Source: Tatlockia sp. (GTDB taxonomy: Bacteria > Pseudomonadota > Gammaproteobacteria > Legionellales > Legionellaceae). From it: 64,000 nt of DNA. The stretch is taken from assembly GCA_013697725.1 (NCBI GenBank), contig JACCWI010000050.1, positions 21,086 through 85,085 of the forward strand, read 5' to 3'. The notes under the pieces were generated by a model, which worked only from the letters and a program-made list of their open reading frames with translations, had not been told where the DNA came from and made no database searches. The translations under genes and the position numbers were made by a program. Shown piece by piece: positions 53,245-63,942 of this stretch (the stretch's first letter is position 1; each line of letters starts with the position of its first letter).

Positions 53245-54636
53245 CTACTTCGCATAGACCATCTCTTCAGGCTTTACATAGTCTTTAAATTGCTCTGCGG
53301 TTAAAAACCCAAGTTTAATTGCAGCCTCTTGCAACGATATATTGTCTTGGTGGGCGGTCTTTGCAATTTTAGCTGCTTTATCATAACCAAGATGTTGATT
53401 TAAAGCGGTAACTAACATTAAAGAGTTTTGCAAATAGTAATCGATCATCGCCCGGTTAGCTTGTATTCCTTCAACACAAAACTCACGGAAAGAATTGCAA
53501 GAATCTGCTAAAAGATTCAGCGAGTTTAAAACATTAAAAATTATCACCGGTTTGAATACATTGAGTTCAAAATTTCCCTGACTTGCTGCAAAACTAACGG
53601 CCGTATCATTGCCAAAAACTTGTGCGCAAACCATCGTCAAGGCTTCACATTGTGTGGGATTCACTTTGCCAGGCATAATCGAAGAGCCGGGTTCGTTTTC
53701 CGGTAAAATTAATTCACCAATGCCACAACGAGGGCCGGAAGCCAGCCAGCGAATATCATTCGCTATCTTCATTAGAGCACAGGCTAAGGCCTTAAGTGTG
53801 CTATGTGCCATTACCAAGGGTTCATGTGAGGCAAGGGCTGCAAATTTATTAGGCGCAGAAATAAAAGGTAATTTTGTGAGTGCGGCAATCTCTGTGGCCG
53901 CTTTAGCGGCGAATTGAGGATCGGTATTCAAACCAGTTCCTACAGCAGTACCACCTAAAGCGAGTTCGTAGATTTCTGGCATTGCAGCTTTGAATCGAAA
54001 AATACAAGCATCTAATTGCGCGACATAGCCTGAAAATTCCTGACCCAAGGTTAGTGGAACTGCATCTTGTAAATGCGTGCGGCCAATTTTAATAATGTCT
54101 TTAAAATCAAGGGCTTTTTTAACCAAGGCTTCACGTAGTTGAGCCACGGCAGGAATTAATTTTTCATGAAAAGCCAGTGCTGTGGCAATGTGCATGGCAG
54201 TTGGGAAAGTATCGTTTGAAGACTGCGACATATTTACATCATCATTGGGGTGAACAGGCTTTTTGCTTCCCATTACACCACCGGCCATTTCAATTGCCCG
54301 ATTGGATATTACTTCATTAGCATTCATATTAGATTGCGTACCACTACCAGTTTGCCAAACATGAAGAGGAAAATGCTCGTCCAATTGACCTGCACTAACT
54401 TCGTCAGCTGCCCTTACAATAAGGTCTGTTTTCTCTTTTGAAAGTTTAGCTAAATTATAATTGGTAAGCGCGGCTGCTTTTTTTAAAATCCCAAAAGCAT
54501 GGATTAGCTCAAGCGGCATAAGGTCATGACCAATATTAAAATGATGGAGTGAACGCTCAGTTTGTGCGCCCCAATAGCGGCTAGCAGGAACCTGAATTTC
54601 TCCCATAGAATCGGATTCAATTCTTGTCTTGGTCAT
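53245..54636 (-). CDS. fumC: Class II fumarate hydratase
   Basis: The 463-aa TCA-cycle enzyme converts fumarate to malate. The superfamily signature [15 protein letters not shown], the substrate loops [12 protein letters not shown] and [13 protein letters not shown], and the catalytic-His loop [16 protein letters not shown] are all present. Length matches FumC. It is a single gene with a long leader toward rsmE. Confidence 0.97.
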   Translation of the reverse strand: MTKTRIESDSMGEIQVPASRYWGAQTERSLHHFNIGHDLMPLELIHAFGILKKAAALTNYNLAKLSKEKTDLIVRAADEVSAGQLDEHFPLHVWQTGSGTQSNMNANEVISNRAIEMAGGVMGSKKPVHPNDDVNMSQSSNDTFPTAMHIATALAFHEKLIPAVAQLREALVKKALDFKDIIKIGRTHLQDAVPLTLGQEFSGYVAQLDACIFRFKAAMPEIYELALGGTAVGTGLNTDPQFAAKAATEIAALTKLPFISAPNKFAALASHEPLVMAHSTLKALACALMKIANDIRWLASGPRCGIGELILPENEPGSSIMPGKVNPTQCEALTMVCAQVFGNDTAVSFAASQGNFELNVFKPVIIFNVLNSLNLLADSCNSFREFCVEGIQANRAMIDYYLQNSLMLVTALNQHLGYDKAAKIAKTAHQDNISLQEAAIKLGFLTAEQFKDYVKPEEMVYAK

Positions 54637-54773
54637 AATAGTTAAGTCCTGAAAAATAAAACGCTAACATAGCGCTGCAAAGGGTAAAAATCAAAGTTTT
54701 TCGACTCAAGCTAGCGAAAAGTTGCCTGACCCGAGTAGAATAGAAAATAGTTTCAATCAAAAAGTGAGCAGAT

Positions 54774-55502
54774 GTGAGAGAGGTTCGTATTTATCAAGCC
54801 GGTCCCCTTAGCCTTGATCAAACCTTCGATTTAACGTCAGAAGCCGGACAGCACATTGGCGTGGTTTTGCGCATGCAAGCAGGGGCTAAGCTTACCTTAT
54901 TTTGCGGTGACAATCGCGAATTTTCGACGATTATTTTAGCGGTGCACAGGAAAAAAGTGACTGTTAAAATTATTGAAGAGCGTGTCGTTAATCGAGAGTC
55001 GTCTTGTAAGATTCACCTGGCACAGTCTATATCTAAAGGTGAGCGCATGGAATTTGTGGTGCAAAAAGCTGTAGAGCTGGGTGTTGCGAGTATTAGTCCG
55101 GTTAGCACCTCTCGCTCAGTATTACGACTGGATGCAGAACGTATGGAAAAAAAATTGGCCCAATGGCAGGCGGTTGCGATTGCCGCCTGCGAGCAATCCG
55201 GTCGTAATCAAATTCCATTGATCAAGCCGATCATGACACTCAATGACTATCTGCTGGAAAACAATGCCGAGCTTAAGTTGGTTTTAGATCCTCGAGAGAT
55301 AAAAACTTGGCGCGATTATGACTCTAAGCAAGCTGAAATTACTTTATTAATTGGTCCTGAAGGTGGCTTTAGCGAAGAGGAACTAGAGCAGATTTTCTCT
55401 GCAGGCTTTAGCCCGTTGACGCTGGGGCCAAGGATTTTGCGAACAGAGACAGCAGCAATAACCGCTATCAGTGTATTGCAAGCTGTAAGTGGTGATCTAT
55501 AA
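54774..55502 (+). CDS. rsmE: 16S rRNA m3U1498 methyltransferase RsmE
   Basis: A 242-aa SPOUT-family enzyme: an N-terminal PUA-like domain and a C-terminal knot with KAVELGVASISPVSTSRS, LLIGPEGGFSEEEL and LGPRILRTETAAI. It methylates U1498 in the decoding region of the 30S subunit. The start is GTG; an overlapping ATG two bases earlier is out of frame. Confidence 0.95.
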   Translation: MREVRIYQAGPLSLDQTFDLTSEAGQHIGVVLRMQAGAKLTLFCGDNREFSTIILAVHRKKVTVKIIEERVVNRESSCKIHLAQSISKGERMEFVVQKAVELGVASISPVSTSRSVLRLDAERMEKKLAQWQAVAIAACEQSGRNQIPLIKPIMTLNDYLLENNAELKLVLDPREIKTWRDYDSKQAEITLLIGPEGGFSEEELEQIFSAGFSPLTLGPRILRTETAAITAISVLQAVSGDL

Positions 55503-55545
55503 TAATGTTCTACTTTTTCTTTTTTTAAATAACTGAGGTTTATTC

Positions 55546-55872
55546 ATGAATGATACTATTAAAACGATAACAGATTCTAATTTCGAGCAAGAAGTGATTA
55601 ATTCTGGCAAGCCAGTGCTTCTTGATTTCTGGGCAGAGTGGTGTGGTCCTTGCAGAGCTTTAACGCCAGTTTTGGAAGAAGTAGCGGCTAGTCTCGGTGA
55701 CAAAGTAATTTTTGCTAAAATTAACATCGATGAAAACCCACAGACTCCATCAAAATATGGGGTAATGTCTATTCCTACTTTGATTATATTTAAAAATGGC
55801 CAGGTAGAAGCAATTAAAATGGGCTCGTTGTCTAAATCGCAACTCAGCGCATTCGTTGAATCCAATACTTAA
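55546..55872 (+). CDS. trxA: Thioredoxin 1
   Basis: A 108-aa thioredoxin with the active site WAEWCGPCRAL near residue 35 and cis-Pro loop SIPTLIIFKNG. It is a general cytoplasmic disulfide reductase. GAGG lies 8 bases before the ATG. The trxA-rho order is widely conserved in gammaproteobacteria. Confidence 0.97.
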   Translation: MNDTIKTITDSNFEQEVINSGKPVLLDFWAEWCGPCRALTPVLEEVAASLGDKVIFAKINIDENPQTPSKYGVMSIPTLIIFKNGQVEAIKMGSLSKSQLSAFVESNT

Positions 55873-56184
55873 AAAAAATTTATGCGCCTTATCTAAATGT
55901 CATGATGGGGCACATAAAAAATTAGTGGATCTGATTGAAAAGCTATGTTAGGCTCTAGTCTCAATGTGTAGTCATTTTCTCAGGCTTCCACTTCAAAGAC
56001 CTCAATTTTGTTTTACCCTTGCCTACTGACTGAAAGGAAAGTTGCTAAGCAATCGTAAACGATAATGATAGTAAATTTAGTGAACTAGAGAATTTGTCTT
56101 GGATAGTAGACCTCCTTAACTATCCTTCCAATTTAATTACCTCGGAAAACCAATTCATTTAACCCAATACATCAAGTGAGAAGT
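55873..56184. other. trxA-rho gap (rho leader)
   Basis: A 312-base region without a gene. An imperfect stem around 55880-55920 (TTATGCGCC with GGCACATAA) may end trxA transcripts. The rest would be the rho leader, which in E. coli carries autogenous control; no specific site is visible here. Confidence 0.45.
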
Positions 56185-57447
56185 ATGAATCTTAGTGAAC
56201 TTAAGAAATTACCCATAGCCGATCTCGTCAATATCTCCCAGGAAATGGGCGCTGAAAATACTGCCCGTATGCGCAAGCAAGATATTCTTTTCGCCATTCT
56301 AAAAGCCCATTCGCATAAAGGTGAAGATATTCACGGCGGTGGTGTTTTGGAAGTTTTAACTGACGGTTTCGGTTTTTTGCGTTCCGAAGATGGCTCTTAT
56401 CAGGCTGGACCTGATGATATTTATGTATCGCCAAGCCAAATTAGGCGCTTTGGATTACGTACAGGCGATACCATAACAGGTAAAATTCGACCGCCCAAAG
56501 ACAATGAGCGCTACTTCGCCTTATTAAAAGTAGATGAAATTAACTTTGATTCCCCTGAAAGTGCCAAGCGTAAAATTTTGTTTGAAAACTTAACTCCCCT
56601 TTTTGCCAATCAGCGTCTTGTTATGGAACAAGGCAATGGTAGTACAGAAGATTTAACTGCAAGAGTTGTTGATTTGTGCGCGCCCTTTGGTCGCGGTCAG
56701 CGTGGACTGATTGTTTCTCCCCCGAAAGCGGGTAAGACCTTGATGTTGCAGAACCTTGCACACTCAATTGAAAAAAATCATCCCGACTGTTATCTAATCG
56801 TCTTGCTTATCGACGAACGTCCTGAGGAAGTAACCGAAATGCAACGCTCCGTAAAAGGAGAGGTTGTTGCGAGTACTTTCGATGAGCCTGCTAATCGTCA
56901 CGTACAGGTTGCGGAGATGGTGATTGAAAAGGCAAAGCGACTTGTTGAGCATAAACGTGATGTGGTGGTCTTATTGGATTCAATCACCCGTCTGGCTCGT
57001 GCCTATAATACAGTCGTGCCTGCTTCAGGAAAAGTTCTAACCGGCGGTGTGGATGCTAATGCCTTGCAAAGACCCAAGCGACTTTATGGTGCTGCACGTA
57101 ATATTGAAGAAGGCGGTTCTTTGACCATCATCGCTACAGCACTGGTTGATACTGGTTCTAAAATGGATGAAGTAATTTACGAAGAGTTTAAGGGAACCGG
57201 TAACATGGAAATCCACTTATCTCGTAGTATTTCTGAACGTCGTGTTTTCCCAGCGATCAATATTAATCGTTCAGGCACACGTCGCGAAGATCTGCTGTTA
57301 TCACCAGAAGATTTACAACGTACGTGGATTTTGCGAAAAATTCTACAATCCATGGACGAATGTGATGCAATTGAGTTTTTAATTGAACGTATGAAAAACC
57401 ATAAGACCAATGCAGAATTCTTTGATGCAATGAAGCGCCAGGAATAA
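56185..57447 (+). CDS. rho: Transcription termination factor Rho
   Basis: The 420-aa hexameric RNA helicase ends transcription at Rho sites. The N-terminal [20 protein letters not shown], the RNA-binding GFGFLRS (RNP1), Walker A SPPKAGKT near residue 179, Walker [18 protein letters not shown] and the Q/R loops are present. ATG 56185 is chosen because MNLSELKK is the family start; a GTG 9 bases upstream is in frame. Confidence 0.97.
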   Translation: MNLSELKKLPIADLVNISQEMGAENTARMRKQDILFAILKAHSHKGEDIHGGGVLEVLTDGFGFLRSEDGSYQAGPDDIYVSPSQIRRFGLRTGDTITGKIRPPKDNERYFALLKVDEINFDSPESAKRKILFENLTPLFANQRLVMEQGNGSTEDLTARVVDLCAPFGRGQRGLIVSPPKAGKTLMLQNLAHSIEKNHPDCYLIVLLIDERPEEVTEMQRSVKGEVVASTFDEPANRHVQVAEMVIEKAKRLVEHKRDVVVLLDSITRLARAYNTVVPASGKVLTGGVDANALQRPKRLYGAARNIEEGGSLTIIATALVDTGSKMDEVIYEEFKGTGNMEIHLSRSISERRVFPAININRSGTRREDLLLSPEDLQRTWILRKILQSMDECDAIEFLIERMKNHKTNAEFFDAMKRQE

Positions 57448-57466
57448 TAAAGTATTAAACCTTGAC

Positions 57467-57495
57467 TTGTCATCTTTGCCTGGCTTAGATGACAA
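57467..57495 (+). terminator. Hairpin after rho
   Basis: TTGTCATCT and AGATGACAA form a perfect 9-bp stem with an 11-base loop, 19 bases after the rho stop, followed by a short mixed T stretch. Confidence 0.5.
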
Positions 57496-57673
57496 ACTCT
57501 TAAAAGCTCATCACTGATGATTAAGCCAAGAACACCGTTTTTAAAACTTATTCACACCAAAAAATAAAGTCAGGTAAAATTATCCTCAAAATTAGAGAAA
57601 GACTAAGACTTTATTTCTGTTAACTTGCTGCCTGTGCCATAATTGGCAAATTTTTTTCAAGATATCCTTTCTA

Positions 57674-59143
57674 ATGAAATATGCTGATCTCCGTGACTTT
57701 ATTGTCCAATTAGAAGCTAGAGGCTTGCTTAAGCGCATAAGCTATCCGGTTTCGCCAAAGCTTGAGATGACTGCTATTAGCGATCGGGTTTTAAGAGCTG
57801 GTGGTCCTGCATTACTATTTACCAATCCCAAAGAAAGTACTATGCCCGTCTTGACCAATTTATTTGGTACCGTTGAACGGGTAGCATTAGGGATGGGGGA
57901 AGAAACTATCAGTGCCTTGCGTGAAGTGGGTAAGCTTTTGGCCGCTTTAAAAGAGCCTGATCCGCCTAAAGGGTTTAAGGATGCTTTTTCTAAATTACCT
58001 CTCTTAAAACAAGCGCTTAACATGGCTCCTAAATACGTCAGTTCTGCGCCCTGCCAGGAATATGTGTTTGAAGGCGATGAAGTGGATTTAAATCGCTTGC
58101 CAATCCAAACATGCTGGCCTGGAGATATTTCACCGCTTATTACCTGGGGTTTAGTGACGACAAAAGGACCACATCAATCCCGTGAAAATATGGGGATTTA
58201 TCGGCAGCAATTAGTCTCTAAAAATAAATTAATTATGCGCTGGTTATCCCATCGCGGGGGCGCTTTGGATTATCAAGCCTGGCAGCAGGTTTATCCAGGT
58301 GAGCGGTTTCCGGTCGCAGTGACGCTTGGCGCTGATCCGGCAACTCTATTAGCCGCAGTGACGCCAGTTCCAGATAGCCTATCAGAATATGCTTTCGCGG
58401 GCTTACTGCGAGGCCAACGCACTCAACTCACTCGTTGCCTGGGGTCTGATTTATCAGTTCCAGCGAGTGCTGAAATCATCCTGGAAGGCTATATTGCTGC
58501 TGGAGAAGAGGCAGCTGAAGGTCCATTTGGTGATCACACGGGATATTATAACGAAGTCCAATCCTTTCCTGTTTTCACGGTTGAGCGTATCACCCACCGC
58601 AGTCAACCTATTTATCACAGCACTTATACGGGACGACCCCCTGATGAGCCGGCTATTTTAGGTTTAGCCTTAAATGAAGTCTTTATTCCCCTTCTGCAAA
58701 AACAATTCCCTGAGATTGTTGATTTTTATTTGCCACCTGAAGGTTGTTCTTATCGATTGGCGGTTGTCACTATCAAGAAACAATATCCTGGGCATGCTAA
58801 ACGAGTGATGATGGCTGTTTGGTCGTTCTTGCGTCAATTCATGTACACTAAATTTGTCATTGTTTGTGATGATGATATTGATGCGCGTAACTGGCAAGAT
58901 GTGATTTGGGCAATTACCACAAGAATGGATCCTCTCCGTGACACTGTTATGGTCGATAATACGCCCATAGATTATCTCGACTTTGCTTCACCTGTTTCAG
59001 GTTTGGGTTCAAAAATGGGTATGGATGCCACTGCAAAATGGCCTGGTGAAACTGCGCGCGAATGGGGGAAAGCCATTGTTATGGATAAAGAAATTTTAGA
59101 GCGCGTTGATAATTATTGGTCAAAACTTGGATTGGATTTATGA
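57674..59143 (+). CDS. ubiD: 3-octaprenyl-4-hydroxybenzoate carboxy-lyase UbiD
   Basis: The 489-aa prenylated-FMN-dependent decarboxylase of ubiquinone synthesis. The family blocks [32 protein letters not shown] and the C-terminal [17 protein letters not shown] are visible, and length matches E. coli UbiD. Its stop overlaps the ATG of the flavin reductase (ATGA), the same neighbours as E. coli ubiD-fre. The cofactor-making UbiX is not in the window. Confidence 0.96.
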   Translation: MKYADLRDFIVQLEARGLLKRISYPVSPKLEMTAISDRVLRAGGPALLFTNPKESTMPVLTNLFGTVERVALGMGEETISALREVGKLLAALKEPDPPKGFKDAFSKLPLLKQALNMAPKYVSSAPCQEYVFEGDEVDLNRLPIQTCWPGDISPLITWGLVTTKGPHQSRENMGIYRQQLVSKNKLIMRWLSHRGGALDYQAWQQVYPGERFPVAVTLGADPATLLAAVTPVPDSLSEYAFAGLLRGQRTQLTRCLGSDLSVPASAEIILEGYIAAGEEAAEGPFGDHTGYYNEVQSFPVFTVERITHRSQPIYHSTYTGRPPDEPAILGLALNEVFIPLLQKQFPEIVDFYLPPEGCSYRLAVVTIKKQYPGHAKRVMMAVWSFLRQFMYTKFVIVCDDDIDARNWQDVIWAITTRMDPLRDTVMVDNTPIDYLDFASPVSGLGSKMGMDATAKWPGETAREWGKAIVMDKEILERVDNYWSKLGLDL

Positions 59144-59835
59144 AGCAAACATCAATTTATGCCATTGTGGAAAGGGTAAATCCTTTAACTGATTCTATTA
59201 TCGAGTTAATTTTGACGCCCGAACATTATATTGAATACCAGGCTGGACAATATCTGGATATTCTTTTAGCTAATGAAAGTTTAAGTTACTCCATAGCCAA
59301 TGCGCCTCTAGGTTCCCATATCTATGAATTACATCTACGCCATAGTCCCGATAATGTCTCAAACCAACGGTTGCTTGCCGAGATTAAACAACAGGGAAAG
59401 CTTAAGATTTGCCTGCCTTTTGGTGATTGTCATTTAACAAATCTGGATAAGCGGAAACCTATTTTATTTATTGCCGGGGGCACAGGCTTTGCCCCCATAA
59501 AAGCCATGATGGAACAATTATTCGCAAGTGATGATAAACGATCCTTTGAATTATTTTGGGGTGCACGCTCACAAAGTGATTTATATATGAATGAGAAAGT
59601 CATTCATTGGCAAACTCATGCCAGCCATTTCCGTTATTTTAGTTTACTACCCAATTCCCGAGCTAAAGACTCTCTGGCATCAATGGTCATTGAGCAGCAC
59701 GCACAAGATCTTAATGATTGGCAATATGTAATCAGCGGACCTTTCGATATGGTGTTCGCAACCCGTGATGCATTGCTGGCTGAAGGCGTGGCCTTGAGCC
59801 AAATGTTTTCAGATGCCTTTAATTTTGCTAGTTAA
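59140..59835 (+). CDS. fre: NAD(P)H-flavin reductase Fre-like
   Basis: A 231-aa ferredoxin-reductase-type protein. It has a flavin-binding [24 protein letters not shown] region in the N-terminal barrel and an NAD domain with [19 protein letters not shown] and [13 protein letters not shown]. It reduces free flavins with NAD(P)H. ATG 59140 overlaps the ubiD stop. The close coupling suggests a flavin supply role for UbiD/UbiX, which is inference. Confidence 0.92.
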   Translation: MKQTSIYAIVERVNPLTDSIIELILTPEHYIEYQAGQYLDILLANESLSYSIANAPLGSHIYELHLRHSPDNVSNQRLLAEIKQQGKLKICLPFGDCHLTNLDKRKPILFIAGGTGFAPIKAMMEQLFASDDKRSFELFWGARSQSDLYMNEKVIHWQTHASHFRYFSLLPNSRAKDSLASMVIEQHAQDLNDWQYVISGPFDMVFATRDALLAEGVALSQMFSDAFNFAS

Positions 59836-59863
59836 AAGTTAACTTTTTTAAAAAGGAGAGATA

Positions 59864-60058
59864 ATGGAAACCTTATATCAAATACTCGGTGTTATTGGTG
59901 CAGGACTGATTATCTGGGTTTTATATCGTAGTATTAAAGGTCGCCCTGAGCAATTTAGTCGAGAAAATCTTACAAAAAGTTTTTCAACTATGGGTTTTTT
60001 AGGACTTATTTTAATAGCTTTTATAGCCTTTCTGGTTTTTATGTTAAGACATACTTAA
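59864..60058 (+). CDS. Small two-helix membrane protein of unknown function
   Basis: A 64-aa protein with two hydrophobic segments (ILGVIGAGLIIWVLYR and TMGFLGLILIAFIAFLVFML) around a polar loop. AAGGAGAG lies 5 bases before the ATG, a very good ribosome site. It follows fre by 28 bases and is probably the last gene of ubiD-fre. No function is known to me. Confidence 0.7.
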   Translation: METLYQILGVIGAGLIIWVLYRSIKGRPEQFSRENLTKSFSTMGFLGLILIAFIAFLVFMLRHT

Positions 60059-60137
60059 AGAAAGGCTTTTTCATTGTAGGGGTTTAGTTCAGGAAGGTAC
60101 GAAATTTCCCAGAACACCTCTGCAACCCTTTACTAGT

Positions 60138-60689
60138 CTAGGCTGTAGCCAATACATCGATTTTTTCATTGGCTATCAAATTTTGTATAACCTCTTGTAA
60201 ATTAAGGCATTCTTTGTCACTATAGAATTCATATTTTCCAATTAAGTTGATATGTTGCCATGCCACAGGAGATAATCGAATAATTTTCAACCATTCGTCC
60301 TCCATCTTGTTATTTTTATAATGATCATATAGTCCAGAAAGAAGCGAAGCATTGTAAAAAATAATGCAATTAGCGAATAAACGAGCGCATTCATTATTAA
60401 TAGTAAGTTCAATTTCTGTTCTGTCAACCAATTTTCTGCTACTTATCTTAGCTATTGTCGATCTTATTTGGTGGTAGGACTCTCCTCGGTTCAATGAACG
60501 ATGAACTGTTTTACGCATGCCTTCATCGTCAATATAATCAAGCATATACAATGTCATGATGATTTGGTCCAGTTCAATCAGCGCCCGAAGAGTATCATTA
60601 GAATGATAAGAGGATAGTTTCTTTACAATAGTACTTTGGCTGCTCTTTTTAAGACCAAGAGTTGCCATTATTCTTAGAATATTATCCTC
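60138..60689 (-). pseudogene. C-terminal remnant of a Tn3-family transposase (Tn3 DDE TnpA)
   Basis: About 180 residues match only the end of a Tn3-type transposase of about 1,000 aa. Recognised blocks are LRALIELDQIIMTLYMLDYI, VHRSLNRGESYHQIRSTIAK, NECARLFANCIIFYNASLLS and LSPVAWQHINLIGKYEF. Homology continues upstream of the first ATG (60668) into DNILRIMATLGLK, then stops, so the N-terminal 80 percent is gone. A GGGG-starting sequence at 60079, just beyond the stop, could be the old terminal inverted repeat; that is tentative. Confidence 0.85.
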
Positions 60690-60751
60690 TAATAATAATT
60701 TTTAACCTATTGAATATTAATAAGTTTATTTGATAATAAATGTAAATATTT

Positions 60752-60790
60752 CAGCATATTAAAATGTTGCCAAGCCATAGGTGATAATCA
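60752..60790 (-). pseudogene. Second, shorter Tn3 transposase remnant
   Basis: The reverse strand encodes LSPMAWQHFNM, matching LSPVAWQHINL of the neighbouring remnant, followed by unrelated residues and preceded by a stop. It is a diverged duplicate of the same C-terminal segment, in the same orientation. Confidence 0.65.
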
Positions 60791-60904
60791 TCTTTTACCT
60801 TGCCCTCACGTTGTGACCTGTTCTAAAAAGTACTGATAAGGCTGTGCTGTAATATCTCATGCAATAAGCGACTATTTTATTGTATTGATTATTTTTTTCT
60901 GCCG

Positions 60905-60940
60905 CATAAGGGTTACCAGGTATCCTGATAAACCCTTATG
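60905..60940. repeat. Strong palindrome upstream of the Tiki-like gene
   Basis: CATAAGGGTT (60905-60914) is inverted as AACCCTTATG (60931-60940), with CCAGG/CCTG pairing inside. The 36-base hairpin lies about 100 bases before the 61040 gene. It could be a terminator, regulatory fold or mobile-element end. The rest of the 60791-61039 gap shows no gene. Confidence 0.5.
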
Positions 60941-61039
60941 GTGTTAAACCTGTATTTGTACATCAAATTTAACTCATATAGAATAATTTGCATCCAATCA
61001 TGGTATTATTCTCTTTTAATTAACATACGTATTTAGAAA

Positions 61040-62725
61040 ATGGCATTATCAAAAGAAGATTGCAGAAAATTATTTGAAGATTATCTATTAGATTGTGGAA
61101 GCCCACTAAAAATTAATTTACCCAAAGATTTAGTTTTTGATCTTCTTGGTGAATCCTATGAACAGGTTATAGACGAAGGTGTTATTGATGTTACGTGGTA
61201 TTATAATGAACTCTATAAAGATAATAATTACTGTTTGGTTAATATTGAAGCTAGGCGGAAAAATTATATTGAAGAGTATAATCAATGGCGAAATACAATA
61301 CACCCTAACCCGAATAATTCAGATGAAGTTAAGGATTTTACAAATTTTAAAGATATTTTGGTTTATGCCACTATAAACAAAAAAACAGTTGTGATTGGCG
61401 AAGCTCATAATCATTCAACGCCAAAAGCAATTTTAATGCATAATATTGAATTTTTGAAACAACAGAATGCTCTTATTTTTATTGAAGGTTATCGCAAAGA
61501 ATTACAAGAAGAATTAAATAAAAGCGTGCAACAAAAAAAACCAACCGCTTTAATGGAAGCTTATTTAAATGCAAAGGTTTTTAATGAGCCATCTACTTAT
61601 TATACCAGCCAAAATTTGGTAAGAACTTTTATCCAGGAAGGTATTCCTGTGGTGGGCTGTGAAGAGGGAAATTGCGAATCCTATAGTATGGAGGGTTTTA
61701 GTCAAATCGAGAATTGTAGACAAGTTACTACAGTTGCGAGAATGCTTCAAAATTACGAGCATTATAAAGCCATAGCCTATGCTAAAGAACGATTTCCTAA
61801 TAATCCATTACATGTGTGTTTAGTGGGAGATGCACATACGCCAACGTATCAATCCAATCAATCAATAAACGACGGGCATCATCCGGGAATTGTTGATATT
61901 ACAGAAGGAATATATGTCTACGCCCTCGATGCGGGCAGTCCAAATAGTCGTGATGAGGGATGGGTACTAATTAGCAAAGAAGCATTTTTTGATGAAATCA
62001 AAAAATTTGGCACACTAAATAGTGAACTTTATGAGATGTTAAATCAGAAGTTTTTCAAAGAAAGTAATGTCATTCACCTTTGTTTTATAGCCCCTATTTT
62101 AAAAGCCCCGACCATTAAGACGGGATTAACACTCAATCACCCCGAGGTGGAGCTTATCCTGAGTGAATTATATGCGAGATATTCTAATTATGTTCAATTT
62201 TGCCCAGCTCAAATAGCCACCAGCTCCAGAGTACAAGGGTGCCTAGGGACACTAAAAAGCGGTTATTCAATTTTAGTTAAGGATAAAAGGGAATTTACTG
62301 AAAAAGAAGGCCCCTTAACTCAACTTTCAATAAATACTACACTTCAACAAATCATAACCACATTGATAGATAATATCAAAGGTAAAAAAGCAGGACGCGA
62401 ATTTTGGTTTGTCAATAATATTGATAGCAAGGTCACAAAGTTAAAAACTATTTATAATTGGATTTCAAAGCAGGAAACTCTTGATAAACAAAACCAAGAA
62501 ATAATATTAGCCCTGGTCAGAGATGTGTGTGCCATCAAACGGAATCCTTGGGGTCTGTTTCAATCGCATAGTTTAAGTGAGTTCACTACCTTGCTGACGA
62601 ATAAAAAGTTACATATCTCGAATGGCATTTCGTTTCCTTCTTCCCAATTATCACTATTAAAATCTAGCAATATGGAAAACATGATAACTGAAACCTTATC
62701 GGAAGCATATGATACCTGTAAATGA
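61040..62725 (+). CDS. Tiki/ChaN/EreA-type fold protein of unknown function, effector candidate
   Basis: A 561-aa protein. Residues about 100-270 carry three motifs of the Tiki/TraB-ChaN-EreA superfamily: VVIGEAHNHSTP (Glu121, His123, His125), LIFIEGY (Glu149) and CLVGDAHTPTY (His266), plus GIPVVGCEEG between. In that superfamily these positions bind a metal or act catalytically; members include host-protein proteases (Tiki), the C2 domain of Pasteurella toxin, erythromycin esterase and the heme protein ChaN. The flanking 100 N-terminal and 290 C-terminal residues match nothing I know. There is no signal peptide. Low GC and position between transposase and integrase remnants suggest horizontal transfer. 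Confidence 0.65.
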   Translation: MALSKEDCRKLFEDYLLDCGSPLKINLPKDLVFDLLGESYEQVIDEGVIDVTWYYNELYKDNNYCLVNIEARRKNYIEEYNQWRNTIHPNPNNSDEVKDFTNFKDILVYATINKKTVVIGEAHNHSTPKAILMHNIEFLKQQNALIFIEGYRKELQEELNKSVQQKKPTALMEAYLNAKVFNEPSTYYTSQNLVRTFIQEGIPVVGCEEGNCESYSMEGFSQIENCRQVTTVARMLQNYEHYKAIAYAKERFPNNPLHVCLVGDAHTPTYQSNQSINDGHHPGIVDITEGIYVYALDAGSPNSRDEGWVLISKEAFFDEIKKFGTLNSELYEMLNQKFFKESNVIHLCFIAPILKAPTIKTGLTLNHPEVELILSELYARYSNYVQFCPAQIATSSRVQGCLGTLKSGYSILVKDKREFTEKEGPLTQLSINTTLQQIITTLIDNIKGKKAGREFWFVNNIDSKVTKLKTIYNWISKQETLDKQNQEIILALVRDVCAIKRNPWGLFQSHSLSEFTTLLTNKKLHISNGISFPSSQLSLLKSSNMENMITETLSEAYDTCK

Positions 62726-62764
62726 CCAGTTTGAATTTCAGAGGTGGTTAAGCCATAAAGGGTT

Positions 62765-63565
62765 CTAGCCCGGAAACGACAAAATTTCCGATGGACAAAA
62801 CAAACACAATAAAGTCATGACGGAATTCGCCAAGAATTCAGTCGCCCTACCCTCTAAATAGTCATCCAAAAAGTCTCTGGTTTCCTGCGGTAAAGGAATT
62901 TTTAGGCTAACTCGTTTCGATTTGTGTCGTAAGACGTCATGAAACCCTTTATTGCGATATTGAGAAACATTTAAGGTAACAATTTCGGATTCTCTAAGGC
63001 CTGTTCCAAGCAAGACATAAAATAAGGCCGTTTCCATCAGTGGGTTTTGATTCTTGCGTGTGCACAATTTTATTCGTTGTTAACATGCGGATTTCAAACG
63101 CATTAATTGTTTAGAAGTGAGTCTATTCCAATCTGGTGCATCCGTTTGTAAGTCTTTAACTTGTGCTAATGGGTCACCTGCTAATAAAGGGCGTTGTTGA
63201 TGTAACCATCGTCCAACATGTCGAATCGTTGCCATCGTTCTATTTATAGAAGTCGCTTTATAGGGTTTTCCTGTTTTTTCCGAAACGATTTTGCATAAGT
63301 GCTTTTGAAAATGCTTAGTCACCGCTGGTGTCCAACTATCGACCAAATCACTGCCTACGTCATTTTGAAAGAAAATAATGAATTTTGATAAGTCGCTCTT
63401 TTTCGCTTGTTCGGTTTTTTCAGGAGAGCCGCTGACATGCACTGTGTAATAATAAGACAGCTATGCCGAAAATGAATTGGTGTCAAAATGTACAGCTAAG
63501 GGGTGTAAAATCTTATCTATCACAAACTTTGAGTTTTTCGGATTTTGGCGATCGAGGAAATTCAT
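62765..63565 (-). pseudogene. Tyrosine recombinase (phage/island integrase), inactivated
   Basis: One frame runs from ATG 63565 with two in-frame stops: TAG at 63463-63461 and TAA at 63082-63080. Translation through them is coherent. The N-terminus is MNFLDRQNPKNSKF. A SAM-like core-binding domain follows (WTPAVTKHFQKHL, SINRTMATIRHVGRWLHQQ). The start of the catalytic domain is LFYVLLGTGLRESEIVTLNV, with the first catalytic Arg. The end (after FLDDYLEGRAT) loses homology before the H-x-x-R and Tyr motifs. It is thus doubly interrupted and 3' truncated. Confidence 0.85.
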
Positions 63566-63729
63566 AGGGTCTCATTTTTGTTTTTCACTCATTATACCCT
63601 GTTTGTGATGGCTAAGGTACGTTATCTATTCCAAATACTATTTCACCTTAAAATAAAAATAGTAGATTACTACCTTAAAAATGTATTACTTGCTATACTT
63701 GTAATACATTTATTAAACTAGAGAATAAT

Positions 63730-63942
63730 ATGCTAGCAGTTCGCCTACCTGAAAAACTGGATGAGCGTTTAACAGAACTCGCTAAACGAACTCATCGCTC
63801 AAAAAGCTTTTATGTTAAGCAAGCCATACAAGATTTTTTAGATGACCAAGAAGAGCACCTGATTGCTTTATCAAGGCTTGAAAAGAAAAATCCACGACTA
63901 ACTCTTGAAGAAATGGAAAAACGACTTGACCTGGAAAATTGA
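63730..63942 (+). CDS. Ribbon-helix-helix antitoxin (RelB-like)
   Basis: A 70-aa protein beginning MLAVRLPEKLDERLTELAKR, a ribbon-helix-helix DNA-binding fold (strand then two helices: THRSKSFYVKQAIQDFLDD). The C-terminal half is charged and would wrap the toxin. It overlaps a RelE-type frame by 17 bases. The pair would autoregulate its own promoter, as usual for this family. Confidence 0.85.
   Translation: MLAVRLPEKLDERLTELAKRTHRSKSFYVKQAIQDFLDDQEEHLIALSRLEKKNPRLTLEEMEKRLDLEN

Noticed and set aside
57548..57558. TTATTCACA before ubiD as an origin element
   Set aside because: Single box, no cluster, between ordinary genes.
58389..58661. 90-codon frame inside ubiD
   Set aside because: Out-of-frame shadow of a conserved enzyme.
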